The notes below the pieces were generated by a model. The model was not told the origin of the DNA. It made no database searches and saw only the letters and a program-made list of their open reading frames with translations. From Fasciolopsis buskii (taxonomy: Eukaryota; Platyhelminthes; Trematoda; Plagiorchiida; Fasciolidae), in NCBI GenBank assembly GCA_008360955.1, contig LUCM01001670.1:24846-88845 (forward strand): a stretch of 64,000 nt of DNA, in the 5' to 3' direction. The position numbers and the translations under genes were made by a program. Of the stretch, positions 37,501 through 50,380 are shown piece after piece (the stretch's first letter is position 1; each line of letters opens with the position of its first letter).

Positions 37501-40363
37501 TTGCCGCGTCGTTGGCTGCGTTCCTAGAAGTTTTCCATATTCACAACCTCGGAAAGGACTAACAGCAGAAACCAAGACTCCTTCAAGAAATATGAGGTCC
37601 CGCCGGGAATATTTCGGTAACGGGCGTAGTCATTTTTTGGCATCACAATCCATAAAGTAGAAAGGCCGGTAGAAGGGCTTGTTTAGGATTAACGAGGTTG
37701 CCAATGGGCTAATGAGTCGGAGGGCGGTGAAGCAAGCATATGTGTGCAGTTTCGTTGGTCTTGCAGTAAATGTTTTTGTTAGCAGTGGATTCATGGTGCC
37801 TTCACCTGAGGAATGCGGCTAGGCACCAATAAAGAACGGCGTCTTTTGATCGGTGAATTTAAGCGTCTAGTAAAACAGGCAGAAAGGGGGCATCATTCTT
37901 TAGTTTTAGTCTAGTGGTTAAAACATGGAGAATAGAAGCAATATTCGGTTGCCGGTAGCCGGTAAGATTTGCTTCTCCATGGATGAATGCCATGTACTCA
38001 GATGATTGTCTAACTGAGAGACCTCAAAGACGTCCGATTATGGAGGCCGATTTAAGTATCCAGAGTGCACGAAAGGGTGATGGATGTGGACAGATGGACG
38101 CAAAGTGTCGGACCGACTGTCTAGCACCAGATAACGAGGGACCAAAAGAGAAATTTTGAGCTTAATATAAGCTAAACAATGGGCTCTGCTCTCCACGTTT
38201 CGCACATGAAAAAACTTCAAGTGTTCCATGCCATGATCTTTCCAACCCGACCATTTTAAACTTAAATCAGCCATCTACTCCTACCTTTATTTTGCTCATC
38301 TTGACGCATTTCGGACGGCTGGCCCACTTCTCAAATCCTTCCGTCTTCGGCGTACACCCAAAGTGTCTCAATTTCTGCCTAAAGCTTGACCTCTCATGAG
38401 TAAAACTGGCACCCTGAGACATTTTGCGTAGAAACCAGTCCTTCGGTTTTATTATAGTAACCGAAAAGTCATTGTCTAGGAACAAGCCCATAAACCAAAT
38501 AACCATGGATGGTTATAACCCCTTTATTAAGCACACCAAGCCGGCCAGTAGGTTGTTGCCTGGATTAAGTTAAGCGTGAATTTTGTTTTTTCCCTCTGTC
38601 ATCTAATGCCAGGCGGCTTATCTGACACTTTATGGCCAGCAGTCCATATTCATACGTCTCCAGTGAACTTAGAATGCAATAGCCCGCCTCCATAACCAGA
38701 TAGTTTCAAGTTATGTGATCTCATCAGGCATTTGAGTATATGGCATTCATTCATGAAGATGCGAAAAGTAATGTTCCCGAAATGTGCCGGCCCATCGTGT
38801 CCATCTCCCATAGCTCCAAAGCTTTGTTCGTGGAAGGCGTGTAGGTCGATAGGCGCAAACTCTCTGTAATTCCATCAAGGCCAATTCATCTACGGTCGCC
38901 CAAAGTTTGGTGACTCCACACCTAATAACTTTCTGGAAATTGATCACAAGATGGTCATCTACCTTTATCATATTCTTGTCGGGTCCCGGACTTTTGCAAT
39001 CAGTTCCCAGCCTGTAAAAGTCTCTTAAAAATCAACAAGCCACGATGGTCTAGCTATCGCTCCTTGGACTCTTGACCGGTGTGTTTCATTCTTTTTGTTC
39101 TGCTCCCAAGAAACTGAGAACGTTTTGTACTGAAATCCCCGTTCAATTATTGACGACATTGCTATTTACAGAGCGCCATCTTGGAAAGCTAAGATATGAA
39201 AATCAATTTAGAAGAGAAGAAGGTACCAAAGTATTTTACCTTTTATTAATCCCAGAAGGTGCGCCGACTTCATTGGAAATTTAATACAAATTTCGGTGAA
39301 TGATCAGCATAGAGCCCCGTGCCCGTCCGGCTCCGTGTAATTGAAAGTTGTGTGAGCATCGTATTTCACGGATCAGGTGGTTTTTCCTCTTCCCGGAGCG
39401 TTGGTCACGAGATGGAGAAGCGAGAATAATTCAACAAATCCCATTTTATCACACATCTTTATATTCGTGGTGAAAACCATGCACATTCGGAAAATTCTTG
39501 TGCGCAAGACAGTGCAAATGATAGGAATCAGGTTAGAAAGTGGGGGGGAAATTTTCGAAGCAGGATATGAGGTTATCCGGTGAAACCGGTCAGCCCAGAG
39601 ACTGGTTTTCGCATTGGCAGAGTTAGAACCACGCAACCATAAGCGAATGGCGTGACGAGAGGAGACAGAAGCGCTAAACCAGAGGCAAACAAAGAAGAAA
39701 GATTGGACGACTGTGAAGCATGCCGAAAATATATAAAAATAGCGTGTATGCATGTGTGTAAACAAAGGGGAGCAAATGGATGATTTGGGAAAAGAAAGGT
39801 GAACGGCAATAGTGACTGAGGGTGGTTTACAGTAAAGGAAGTCATTGACGGGGTGATCCTAGACGGGCAAGGAAGACCAATTGAAAAAAGATTATTCTGA
39901 GCATTTAGGCATGCACGCTCATTCGCAGACCAAAAAAGAGTAAACGGCAGCGGAGCATACAGATGAAAAATGCTGGCATCGTCTGCTAATTTGGTGGCCT
40001 CGGGTTTTCAGACACAAAATGGGGTTATGGGAACTGATGCTATTCATGGGACGATAATATGCGCCACCTCAATGATGTCTAAGATGGTAAAGATGAAGAC
40101 AGATTAAAAACGTTCTGGATAAAATGAACATTGGTGACTGCGGGGGAGGTGACCGTCAAACAGTAGGAGAACCAAAATACCTCAGTTTTTATGTGAACAA
40201 CAAGAGAAGGTCAAAATGATCCCGCATAAATCTGCCCATATGAAAGGCGATGAAACTCTTCATGTACAGTGCAAATCGTCTGGAAGAATAGCTGTGACTT
40301 ATAACAGAATGGTGATCTCTTCACCCCGAATTTTGCTGTGAAAATACAGTTCTCAGCAGGCAG
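34561..40363. other. No recognised gene, some coding-like frames
   Basis: ORFs at 35034-35264 (+, ELRDFAHKRASIVMDEFDQQ), 36136-36441 (-), 37369-37575 (-), 38038-38506 (-) and 38747-38971 (-) have protein-like stretches but no motif that I recognise. Given the neighbourhood they are most likely debris of retroelements. I see no exon structure with consistent splice sites. Confidence 0.3.
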
Positions 40364-40909
40364 CTAATCTTGCAGTACGATAATTCTCGATAACCTTGAA
40401 CAGTCTATGGAAGGCGCGCAATGTCTCAGGAATGAAACGAGCAAGGGCCATGTTAAGAAAATATTGGTGGTGGTGCAAACATTAAATACTTTTACCAGAG
40501 CTTCTAAATGTGTATACAATTGCAACTGTGATGGTGCGCAATGCATTGGGTTGGTAGCATTGAAAAGCCAGAGTCTTCCAACAGGGATAGGCACACATTT
40601 ATGCGCAGCAATTCGTGAGTCGGGCCGATTTCGCACATGTCCAGATTCATTGAGTGACTTGCAACCAGCCTCCACATGCCTCCGCTTTAAGTGAACCGGG
40701 ATCAAGGAAAATAAAAGATTTGCTCCACGGCTGAGCAGATTTAAATTGATTGTGTTTGTGTATGCCAATGAAATCAAAATTGGCCAGCTTTCCGGTGGTT
40801 CCAGACGAATGGAATGACACTGAATGTCAAAATGGACGCTAGAATTGGACTTGGTGGTGCACCGACAGATGCAACTCCATCGGATCGATACAGAGCGGGC
40901 AAATTGCAC
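40364..40909 (-). other. Longest open frame in the window, unassigned
   Basis: 181 codons are open on the minus strand without a stop, the longest such stretch in the window, but the apparent start is not a convincing ATG context. Composition is ordinary, with Cys and Arg scattered, and I recognise no motif. The plus strand of the same interval contains FVYANEIKIG near 40760, which faintly resembles a LINE FADDIKI box. The frame may therefore be the mirror of a decayed LINE and not a gene. Confidence 0.2.
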
Positions 40910-40949
40910 TTCAGTTGCCTAACGTTTTGCAAGGCGTCACTTGCCATAT

Positions 40950-41900
40950 TCAACGCAGCTATCCGAACAGAAGGAGTAAGCCCCGTGGATTGAGAGGCAG
41001 TTACTTTGGATGGAAATAGCAGACCCTGGTTTGTTTGGGCAGGTATTTTACGAGATCCTGTGCTAGGTGTTTTTTGCCGACGATATTAAAATAGTCTTCT
41101 CTTTTGAAGCTGAATCATTTGGCGCCACGCTTGCACTTATCAATGAAGGCACAGTCTCCTGATGAATGGTCTTCCAAATGGCATATGAAATTTTCTGCTA
41201 AGAACAGTCTTTTAGTAACGTATATTTCAACCTCCCCCAGGTACCTCTCCATAAGTGACATGCCCATTTCTGTAATACACGCATTTAAGAAATCGTAACT
41301 ACGGTACTCTTGCTTTTTCAACTTTCATGCGCAAGCCCACCATGAAACGGCCGTAACTGAAAGAATTGCTTCAATGACCTCACAGGCATTCGAGAATGAG
41401 GATCGCAGGCTAATCGCCCGCAAGCCCCAAGCTAGGCCTCGCTTCGAATATTATCCGATTATCTCCGTGCATATGCGCAAAGCTGACCGATTCGCAGTGC
41501 AGTGGGTGTTCACTACGGAACTCCTTTGTACTTCATCTAGCTTAACTTACAGGGTCAGATGCGAGCTCCCTGGTCTTTAAACATCAGGAGTTCACCAAGT
41601 CAAATTATACCCACATTCCTATTTAATTTTTGTCATATTATTGCCAATTTTGTCACAAACGTCCTACATGACTCTGGTAGTCCTCCACATACACTTTGTT
41701 CTAGATACTGCTCATTAAAAATACCGCTGACTCGACTGTCGGCCAGGGCGAAATTCTTCACAGCTGCTTAATCTTAACTGTGGAACAAACTCCCTAGTTC
41801 CCGCAAACTTGCCCAAATTTAGCCCAGTTCAAAGCCCAGTTGACAAAGTTACTAGATATCGCGCTTTTAATTAACCTGAAACAAGCAAACACAGAGCTAG
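40950..41900 (+). mobile_element. CR1/Jockey-type LINE remnant, C-terminal RT part
   Basis: An intact catalytic box VFFADDIKIVFSFEAES lies at about 41067-41115. A shifted frame from 41158 then gives DEWSSKWHMKFSAKNS, which matches the usual WSxKWxxxFNxxKS segment. At 41710-41850 the string RLSARAKFFTAA, stop, S, stop, LWNKLPSSRK fits the LINE C-terminal R...FFS.RV...WN.LP motif. At least two frame changes and several stops separate these pieces. The orientation is opposite to the flanking LINE copies. Confidence 0.75.
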
Positions 41901-42660
41901 ACGAGATATACGAATATGAGTTAGAATTCTAGTTCATGACCGAGCCTACACTACGATCACTGGCCGGGATTCTCAGAATTCAGCTTCATATTTCGTTGCC
42001 CAATTTTCTTCCGCGTTCACATTACTACACTATCTGACCAGTTCTCCTCCCTATAGCCGCTGTACCCTGGTGACTATTGCATAGGCGACTAACCATTAGG
42101 CCGTTTCCCAAATGGACCGATCAAGATGTCACAATAACAATGGTCGGATCAATGCTCTCATCATATTAACTTATTTTAAACTACGTCAATCTGTGTACTC
42201 TACTGTTCCCATATCATCTTTTCTACCGGCTTAGCGGCGCCGAATAGGCTGTTCTTGGTAATCCTAAAACTGCTGCAATAGCTTAGTTCTTTTATCAACT
42301 TTTCCGCAATAGAGGCGTCGGACTGCTGGTCTACTGGCTCAGGAACAATAATCACCGTTACACCAAGCTGGCACCCAAGCAAAGCCACTTCCCCCTCTTA
42401 TGCTGCAGATCCATTACCAGGCTAGACGCGCTGATACTGGTTCTGTCCACGTAAGGGCAACCCCCAACCTACTAGCTTCTTACTCCTAGGATGCTGTCAG
42501 CCAGATCTGGCGCTCGAGTTCTGGTCTGTTCAGACGAACCTACGACGCTGATCACCTTTGATACCCCAACGCAGATGAATCCTTAGGATTCGGCGAAAAA
42601 CTGTTTCTATTGCTGCTGGAATGGCTTGCGCGCCCCTCAAATTTTGGAACCGTTTCTTAT

Positions 42661-43165
42661 TCAGTGAACTGTTACAAGCCAATGTTCCTTGTCATTCAAT
42701 TAGTTTTCCAAAAAGTCATTACGCACTTTTAGCTTATTTACACAATTCTCAAAATCTTCTAGGGATACGGTGGCTGCTCGTTTGCTCGTTCATTCTCATC
42801 GTCGGCTTGCTCCAATTCGTGAATATTTCACTGCATGCTTTCCTCCTTAAAGTTCAGCTTCATTATTTCATCTTGTAGTTGGGCCAACTCATAATTGAAG
42901 GAATTCGGATTGCTTTCAGCGCCGTTTTTTAATTCGTCACGTTCCGAAGGCAGTTCGCGGTCTCCGCAATTAGTTAACGCTTCCTTTTTTTAATCGTTCC
43001 AATCGAGTCACCGGCTCTAACTCTAGTTTGCGAGAAGTCGATTGGGAATCTTCCGGCTCTTTTCTGGCATGTTCCATCGCCTGTCGATATTCCTCCGTTT
43101 TCCGATGCCGGTGTGTGACATCGCAACCGAGATCTTTAAATGATGGCGGTTGCATTTGGTACCGA
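42661..43165 (-). pseudogene. NDE1: Broken intronless copy of a NudE (NDE1/NDEL1) gene
   Basis: Three minus-strand frames join into one NudE-like coiled coil. Frame 1 (43155-42970) has KTEEYRQAMEHARKEPEDSQ followed by SRKLELEPVTRLERL. Frame 2 (about 42968-42766) has ERDELKNG, NYELAQLQDEIMKLNFKEES, then NIHELEQADDENERA. Frame 3 (42777-42661) has ATVSLEDFENCVNKLKVRND, then FLEN, stop, LNDKEHWL. The last two fit the NudE signature [38 protein letters not shown]. NudE proteins bind LIS1 and dynein. This copy has two frame changes and at least three internal stops, so it encodes nothing. The run shows no introns, which suggests a retrocopy. The C-terminal half is not recognisable below 42660. Confidence 0.8.
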
Positions 43166-45204
43166 CTCTGAAAAGCTTTAAATACAGTCCATTTTCATCC
43201 ATTTGCACCTCGAAAGCCCTCATCGTTCACATATTCGCCACACAAATTTCTTTTCCATTTAAGTTTAAAAATGGTTGTAATTCCGCCGGACAATGGACGT
43301 CCTTATTTACCTTCGGCTAATGCATCTTTCTGTACGTCCGGAACCCTGCCAATTGGTAACCATGATAAGCGTTCGCTCAGTATTGGTCCTGTTTTGTTTA
43401 ATCCGATCACAATTACTCCCTTACACATCGAATTGTCGGTACAGGATATTATCGGCCGCCGGAGTTACCTCATAACGCAGCACATCCATCGTGAAGGCTC
43501 CAAGATCGGAATCCCCATTCAGTGTAACTCATGAATTGCCCTTGCAATTTCTACACGGACATGAAGGATGAACCTGGAGAAGAAATGGAGGTGATGCGGT
43601 CACACGATAACGAAAAGAATACTACTTAGATGGCCAGTGCGATGCTTCAAAAATTGCTGGAGTAAAGGAAATCTTTCTCTTATTTAAAAGAGAAGGAATA
43701 CAGGGAATAGGATACGTTTGAAGCGTAAAATTTGTATATATTTCTCAGTTTCCGAGAGACGTACAGGTAAAAATTAAATTTGTCCAAGAATAGATCAGTG
43801 GCCAATTGGACTCAAAACTAGCCAGGATACTTCAATATGTGTCCTTCCATGAAAAACCTGAGTACGCTCGCAGTGTGCAATATGACATGCCAGATACGCT
43901 TTTTCAGTTTAAAATGAAAGCTAGATAATCGTTGGCTGGCGTTATGCGAAACCCTCTTGGACATATGGTCAGCCGAGGAATGTGAATCTCTTCAATTTCA
44001 CAGGGCTCAAAGATGCATATCGCGGGATTAACAGTTAGCCAGGGGTGATTCCGACGTCGTGGTATGGTAGGAATCCCCGAAAATTGAGAGGGTTTTATGA
44101 TGGACGGAAAAATTAGACAGCTAAAGACCAATATGGATATAATAACGGGATGTAGATGAATCAAAACCAGACTCGACGTCATATGGGATAGATACGAAAG
44201 TAGCAATTAACAACGATAAATAACCGATATAATACTGAAAATGAAACAGAGAGATGAAGTCAAGGTTGTGGCAGACTGTTTAAGGGATGAAACTTTGTAA
44301 GCAGTTTCGGATGGAGCGACAATGGAACGCGCAAGTATAATTACTGAATTCAGGCGGTCAGGAGCGGACTGGACGGAGAGATGTGATAGGAAGCAAGCGG
44401 CTCTGTACAGGAAGTAATACCAGTCCTTTAATTCATTTCCCTTGAGTGGCCTCCATGTTGTCACTTTGATGTCCAGGTTTTGGTTATTCGTGGCAGTAGG
44501 GGGCGGATGTCGGACTGAGGGGTTACAAGCCACATCAGTGATACTAATAACAGTGCTCTGCCAGTCGCATTGGTCCATCTGAATAAAGGTGCCCAACGTA
44601 TCCAGTGGCCCGGTCTAGTCTGTCCTTCCGTAGAACAGATCGGTGCTGGAGCGAGATCTGGCTAGCGGCCGCTTAGCAAGGACAAATAACCAGTGCATAG
44701 GATACTCTGCGGGTTGTTGTCGACAAGACCTCTGTTGCACCTGCATTTTCTGTCAGCCGTTGAATAGTTACTATCGTCACTGATGAGCCGGGAGAATGGC
44801 CGGAGAGGGACAGAGAAGCGGTAGTCAGGAAATTTTTTTCAGCTGGTGTTACGGTGAGTAAACAAAATAGAAGAGATTGATAAAACTTAGTTTCTTATGA
44901 GCATTTCAACGTCCAGGCGACTGTCTTAAGGTGTTAGAAGAAAGGAGTCTTCCTGTGACTGGGGAGTATGTGACAAACCATCCATCTGCTTACTGCCTAT
45001 AAGGTGCATGGTTCAGTTGATCTCAGACAGCAAAATCCCTATTTGTAACGGGTTTCTTAGTCAACTTTTGACATATTTGCGGACGGGGATTGCAATAGTC
45101 TGACAGGATATCTAGCACGTGGGTGAAGGAATGAGAACCACCATTTGCTCTTTTTATGGGCTTGCTGTGCATGCGAAGGTGATCGGTATAACTGACCGTG
45201 TGGC

Positions 45205-46200
45205 CAGCACTCGGTCAGCCCTTCCACTAGCACTGTCATTGTAAACAGCGCTCTAGTCCATACACTCACGCGCATTATTGTGCATTTGCTCTCTCTTGCT
45301 CCGTCCTTAGGTTCTTTTGCCAAAATCATACAAAACGAGATCGCGGGGAAAGTTTTATTGGCATCTATTATAGGCTGACGCCCTGCATGCATCTCAACTT
45401 TCTTCAAGAAAATGGCTGAGAACTATCAGCTCCCATGAACCTTCATCCTGGTCTGCCATACTCTTCAGCAGACTGCTGCCTCTGGCAAAAGTTCACGAGA
45501 GTCCACCATACATTACCTTATTCGAGTCCGGTTCCCTTCTTCTTTTTCCAACTCCATCTCCGCCACTGTACCTAGCCTGAGTAACCAAAGTCAGAATTTC
45601 TTTAAACAAAATTCGTGAATCAGACATAGGATTGCACGGTTTATATCTCATGTCGCCGTCTCCACCTGCCCAAAGAACTGTGCTTCCACTACATGGTTTT
45701 TTGTGCTGCTAATGTCCGTTCAATATAATGTTTACCAGACTATGATTTTCGCTATAAACTGCCCCCAAATTTCCCGGTTCTTGCTTTACTTCTTTATTGC
45801 TTTTCCCGCGTTATCTATTCTGCCAACTGCAACTCGTGTTTATTCTCATCACTTCGGAATCTCGTCAACATGAGGGGCTGTTAAGTGGCGTCATTGATCC
45901 ATCTCGGTCTGATGCATGCACTCGGCGGACTGCAGGACTCGCAAAAGAGGCACCAAGCGGCATGGGCGAAAAGTCTCCGTCGGATTCAAATCCTCCGCAT
46001 GAAACGTCGCTACCATTAAATGATTTATCACAAAAGATTGACCTGGCATATGTGCCATTAGCTACTGTATAGACGTCCAACCCTTTAAAAGTGAGCGCTT
46101 TTTCCGGTTATTTTGTTTTCCCGTTTTGTTATTATCTTCGCACGTCATGCCCATGCGCACTGTGTCGTGGCACTGTCCAAGAAATAAAATTTTATTATTA
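45205..46200 (+). mobile_element. Insertion inside LINE copy 2, possibly LTR-like
   Basis: LINE copies 1 and 2 align up to CAGTTATAACTGATC (27220) / CGGTATAACTGACCG (45190), and resume at TACTACTTCCAACTGGCAG (27291) / TACTACTTCGAATTGTCAG (46223). About 1 kb is present only in copy 2. The extra DNA ends close to a polyadenylation-like AATAAA at 46183-46188 followed by T/A-rich sequence. An open frame (45797-46072, +) has a hydrophobic start and a Ser/Pro-rich part. A solo LTR or other insert would fit, but terminal repeats were not proven. Confidence 0.4.
46183..46188 (+). terminator. AATAAA polyadenylation-like signal
   Basis: A canonical hexamer inside GAAATAAAATTTTATTATTA, near the right end of the DNA found only in LINE copy 2. 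With no gene assigned upstream it is only suggestive. Confidence 0.25.
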
Positions 46201-48396
46201 TGTGTTAGCTACCACCGATAGTACTACTTCGAATTGTCAGCAAAGGGCAACACCAAAGCGAGTCGCAGGCAGCAGAGTGGACTGGATGCTGGAGCAACAG
46301 TTGCCGCGAACAGTTATGAAGATTTGGTAAGTACGAATCACGAAAATGGGAGGAGCAGTGTTTTGTGCTTGAAAAAGATGATGGAAATTTGTACGGCACA
46401 GCAGTTTTGATAAGTATGCTTAATATATTTGAAAAGCGGTGGTAGTAATTCTTAAAGTCCATGTACGTGCAGGGCTTGCCTCGGGATGACAGTGATAGTT
46501 TGATGGCTAGAGGGTGGGCAGTGAAGCTTAAGTGGACAATTTGATTCGCTTTCTCCAAAGATCGTCCCACCATGCGGCTAGGTGCATTTCTACCAAACAA
46601 GGGCCGCATGTGTTGATCCCTTTGGCAGGGTCAGGTCTGAGCCGGTTGCGTACATATCCATCGTTGAAGGGGGCACATATCTTCGCAGCCTGGGCGAGCT
46701 TTGTTGCTGAGTCCACATTGATCCCGGAGGAACCTTTTATTTCTTTTTCCCAAACAGAGGACTGGTTGAGGGAATACAGGCACTTTTCGTAGTTCCTCCG
46801 CCTGACCCTAGTTTTCTGCGTGTTGTATTTTTTCGTAACTGTTTGGAGTCGTGTGTTTTATCCAATTTTGTAACTGGTGAAGTAAATACCCGACGTCATT
46901 TGGGGTTTCGCATGTAAGGGTTAAAGAAAGCCACAGTCGAGACAAGCAAACGAACTCTAGGCGGTGGCTTGTGCCGTGTAGTACAGGATTATGCGTACGG
47001 CCCCGCCATCCCCAACGCCCTGAATTTCTCTCACTAAAGAGTGCCAATTGAAACCTGCAAATGTGGGCTGGTTAATTTCGCAAGAAAACCAGTTTGCCCC
47101 TTGATATTAGCAGTATTTTTCTTACAAAACTAGGCTGGTCACTCGGAAGACAAAGAACCCACGGGATCTGGGTATGCAGGTGATTGCGGATCAAGATGGG
47201 TAGGAAGGAAGAGCAATAGAAGCCTCGAATGTCCCTGGGTGAAGTGTTTACGAAGAGGTAGATATTTTCTCCAGTACCCGACATCGAGGCGGGATTCTTC
47301 AACTTATATTAGTAAATAAAGAGTGGAGAATTCTATGAGGAAATGACCCTAGAATAAAAAACCAGTGAAAAAGAAAAAATTATCGCCGTAATAATTGTCA
47401 TATAAAAAACCATCCTTCCGTTGCCGCGGGCCGAAATATCATGTGGTATTTACGACTGAGAACCAAGTTCTGGAGACAGCACTGTGGAAATTGCTGAAAC
47501 TCTAGAACATATTTGTACTACCGAGCCTCCGAAAGATAGCGGTGGTACATAAGAAAAAGGGTTGGTACGGTTGAAATTCTCCAGACTTCGCTCTTGAAGG
47601 CGATGGCAGACTATGGTAGAAGAAGCAACCACTGGGAAAGTGAATAAGAAAATGAAGAATATTTACCAATACAATGTTTCCTCTGGTGCCTGTTATTGCC
47701 ATCAGTTGTGACAACGAGTTTGTTGTTTCTAAGTGAACTGGCGGTTCAAATCCTGAACCGAGGGGTTGAAATGTAAGTGTTATCGGTTATAGGGATTTTG
47801 AAGAATTTTAAGTTAGTTATCGCAAGCCGAATCCATAGAGGTTGAAGATTGAATATTGCACATCGTTTCCTATAAATTAGGCTGAATGAAATGCTTGCTA
47901 GGAGCTTCGTAAATGCGCGCTAAACTTTTCGCTTCCAAGAATAACGTACCCCTTCATGCTGAAAAAGATTAAGGAACAGTACTCCAGAGTGGATCCGATG
48001 TCTGAAGAGGCTCAGTTTACTCTGGTTTAGCTTAAACATCTTATGTGGCAACCGAACTGTTGTACTGTTCTTTGTAACCTGAGCAACTGCGTGTTCCAAA
48101 AAGTTGAAGCTGCCTGAGAAGTCAAAACCCAAATATAGAAAAACGTTTCCAAAGCGGGCGGTTTAACTCCCAAATTTAAGTCCTCTTTTGGGATAAGTGT
48201 ACTCCCAGTAGAGGACGCAGCATTTTGGCCGAGCAATCGAACATCCATTCGCCGGTCCAAGTGTTTAGAGGCATCAAGTCATGGGCTATTATGGCAACAT
48301 TGGAACCTGGGGGCCTCAGGTGATATTTATAAACGACTTTGATTTAATCGGCAATTAGGAGGAGAGAACCATTTCTAACGGTCTTGAAGACACCGT

Positions 48397-48729
48397 CTAA
48401 TTACTAAAACAGCAAAGTGCTGGTATGCTGACTTGTGGAACGTCACCAGTTACTGGCCTGGGATGGCAGCTGGAACCATTTACTTGTACCACTTGATTTC
48501 TGGATGAAAGATATGAAGGTCTCCATGAACGTTTGCCGATGAGCCCACAGGATTTGACCCTGTTCATCAGCCTACAGTGGGGTATTCTATCGTAGGATTT
48601 TGTCATATTCAAATAGACTATCGTCATCCACCTTTCGGCGTCAGCAGCCGTTATGATTGTACTTAGGCAGCCACTTATACTTGTACCGTGAGATTTCTTT
48701 GGCAGAAAACTATGTTGACTAGTGTTCAC
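48397..48729 (-). pseudogene. Reverse transcriptase core of LINE copy 2
   Basis: The minus-strand frame reads TIVYLNMTKSYDRIPHCRLM (motif A, with the catalytic Asp changed to Asn), then YLSSRNQVVQVNGSSCHPRP, then VTGDVPQVSIPALCC, a damaged PQGSVLGPLL. Past a frame end, the catalytic box near 48345 reads IAD, stop, IKV. It aligns along its length with 29327-29692. Confidence 0.8.
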
Positions 48730-49839
48730 AAGTTTTTGGTCTGTAAGATAATATGAGCTGCTTTTTAATCAATCGCTGCGTGATTCTAGGGATGATGAGC
48801 GTATGACTGATCGGCCTAAAATTGGCCGGGACAAGTTGTATGCTTTTCTAATGCATAGGGATTACGATAGACGTTTCCCATTGGGAAGTAAAAAGACCAC
48901 ATTTCACAGAAAATTTGAATGTTTGCCAACAGCGGTGACATGTCCCGACAACTCACCGTAAAGGTATCCGAAGGTAACGGGGCTGGTCCTGGGTGGTAGG
49001 GGACTTTGTTTTTATAGCAACGGAAAATCTCTTTCCATAAGAATAAAACCGTTGAGAATGTTTCCGAGTTCAGGCATGGGGCATGCGAAGTCGGAGGGTT
49101 AATGTCAGTTGTTGGAGATGAGTCGAAGAATTTGCCAAACACACCAGTGATTTCTTGGGTTTGTCAAGATTGGTGTTATCACAGGTGAAGCCGCGGATAG
49201 TAGCAGCTGGAAGCCTGATTTGGTTGACCCTTTATTTAATTGGTTCTGATAGAGCTGCTCGTGAGTTGCGCCGGTTGAGAGCTCGCAGGTCTTACATTTT
49301 ACTATGGAAGTCTGCTCCCGTTTTAATTGTCCTGGTAGGCGATCGGTGCGTGCTGTCAACGAAGCATCCCTGGTTCTATGGAGGATTTCCTAAAATTAGG
49401 CAAATTGGTCATGCTTGTTTCTTTTGGTAGGCATTGAGGAAGTCCGCGCTGGCGTAGAACCATCGAGGCATTCGTGCAGAAAGAACTAAAGTTTGTCCGT
49501 TGCCATTCGCACCTCACTGCGTTTGTTTTGCCATCATGGGATGCAGATGAGTGTCCGGCGTCAACCCAATAAAGCAGAGGGCGTGGAAACTCTCATTGTT
49601 TAGACGGAAACGTTTGTGCTTGTGAAATGCGATCGGCTTCCTTGAGGGGTTGACAAGCCATTTGGACAGACGGGAGCGACTTGAGGTCTACCACTTAAAC
49701 CTCCGGAAGGCCTTCTACTAGCTGAGATAAAGACCGTTGGGTAAAATACTGGTGAACTTCAGACTGTTTCAAAATAATTTGAAGGAGAACTTTTCAAGTT
49801 TGAATGGGGAACAGTTTTCAGGCGGATGTAATCAAAGTC

Positions 49840-50380
49840 GCTGGGATCCCTGAGGATCCGTCCTGGGACCTGTGTTCTTTCCAGTTTACATTGACGATTT
49901 GACAGATGGAGTAATGAACTCAGGCTTTAGGTTTGCGAACCAATCATAAGTCATTGTCATTATGGACAGCACCATTCAAACTCGACCTGGGCTAAATGCA
50001 AAAATGGTTTTTAAAGTGGACCCTGCTTTTCAGCCTCCAAAATTGCTAACGCTTAATATAGAGGGGGAACGATGGCTCATGTGCTATATAGGTTCTGCAG
50101 AAAACTAGACGGCACCGAAGCAAACCAAAGCTTTCCGAGGTCTAAGGGTGGCTACTGTCACAGAGTTCAAACTCGGTGTGCCTTGCCGGAGGGCGGCCCA
50201 GACAGCAGGTAGAGATCTATACCAACTAAAAAGCGCAGCCACCTATAGAAGGCTAGAAATTCCACTTCCACCGCACAGCGACTTCACGAGACAGTATCTA
50301 GAATACCACGTAGAAGGGCGGAGGTTGTATGTTATGGCGTATACTGAGGTACCAAAACAACCGCGAACCAACTCATGAGG
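49840..50380 (+). mobile_element. LINE reverse transcriptase fragment on plus strand
   Basis: From 49846 the frame reads D, P, stop, then GSVLGPVFFPVYIDDLTDGV, then FRFANQS, which fits PQGSVLGPLLFLVYINDLPDGL...FADD of CR1/Jockey-type RTs, with the catalytic FADD lost. The immediately upstream NGEQFSGG fits the VNG..S segment before it. A following open frame at 50148-50378 (76 codons) may belong to the element but has no motif I can confirm. Weak RT-like strings (LIEVLETSKEWAETTGL) continue near 50475. Confidence 0.65.

Larger units (their letters stand above)
43900..49450 (-). mobile_element. Decayed CR1/Jockey-type LINE, copy 2
   Basis: Second minus-strand copy of the element at 25960-30800. 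RT sequence is recognisable from about 49.3 kb (a KGSTKSGFQLLLSAASPVIT linker) to about 47.75 kb, followed by about 2.9 kb of shared non-coding sequence, not counting an insertion. The shared block ATAATAACGGGATGTAGATG near 44136 corresponds to GTAATAACGGGATGTAGGTG at 26242. Compared with copy 1 there is about 1 kb of extra DNA near 45205-46200. Stops and frameshifts throughout mark it as inactive. Confidence 0.75.

Noticed and set aside
43271..43534. Plus-strand ORF with IELSVQDIIGRRSYLITQH, reminiscent of the SIIGRSxVVH segment of Cu/Zn superoxide dismutase
   Set aside because: No copper- or zinc-binding histidine pattern, no GDLGN segment in the right place, and it lies just upstream of, and opposite to, the NudE relic. 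The similarity is too short to call.
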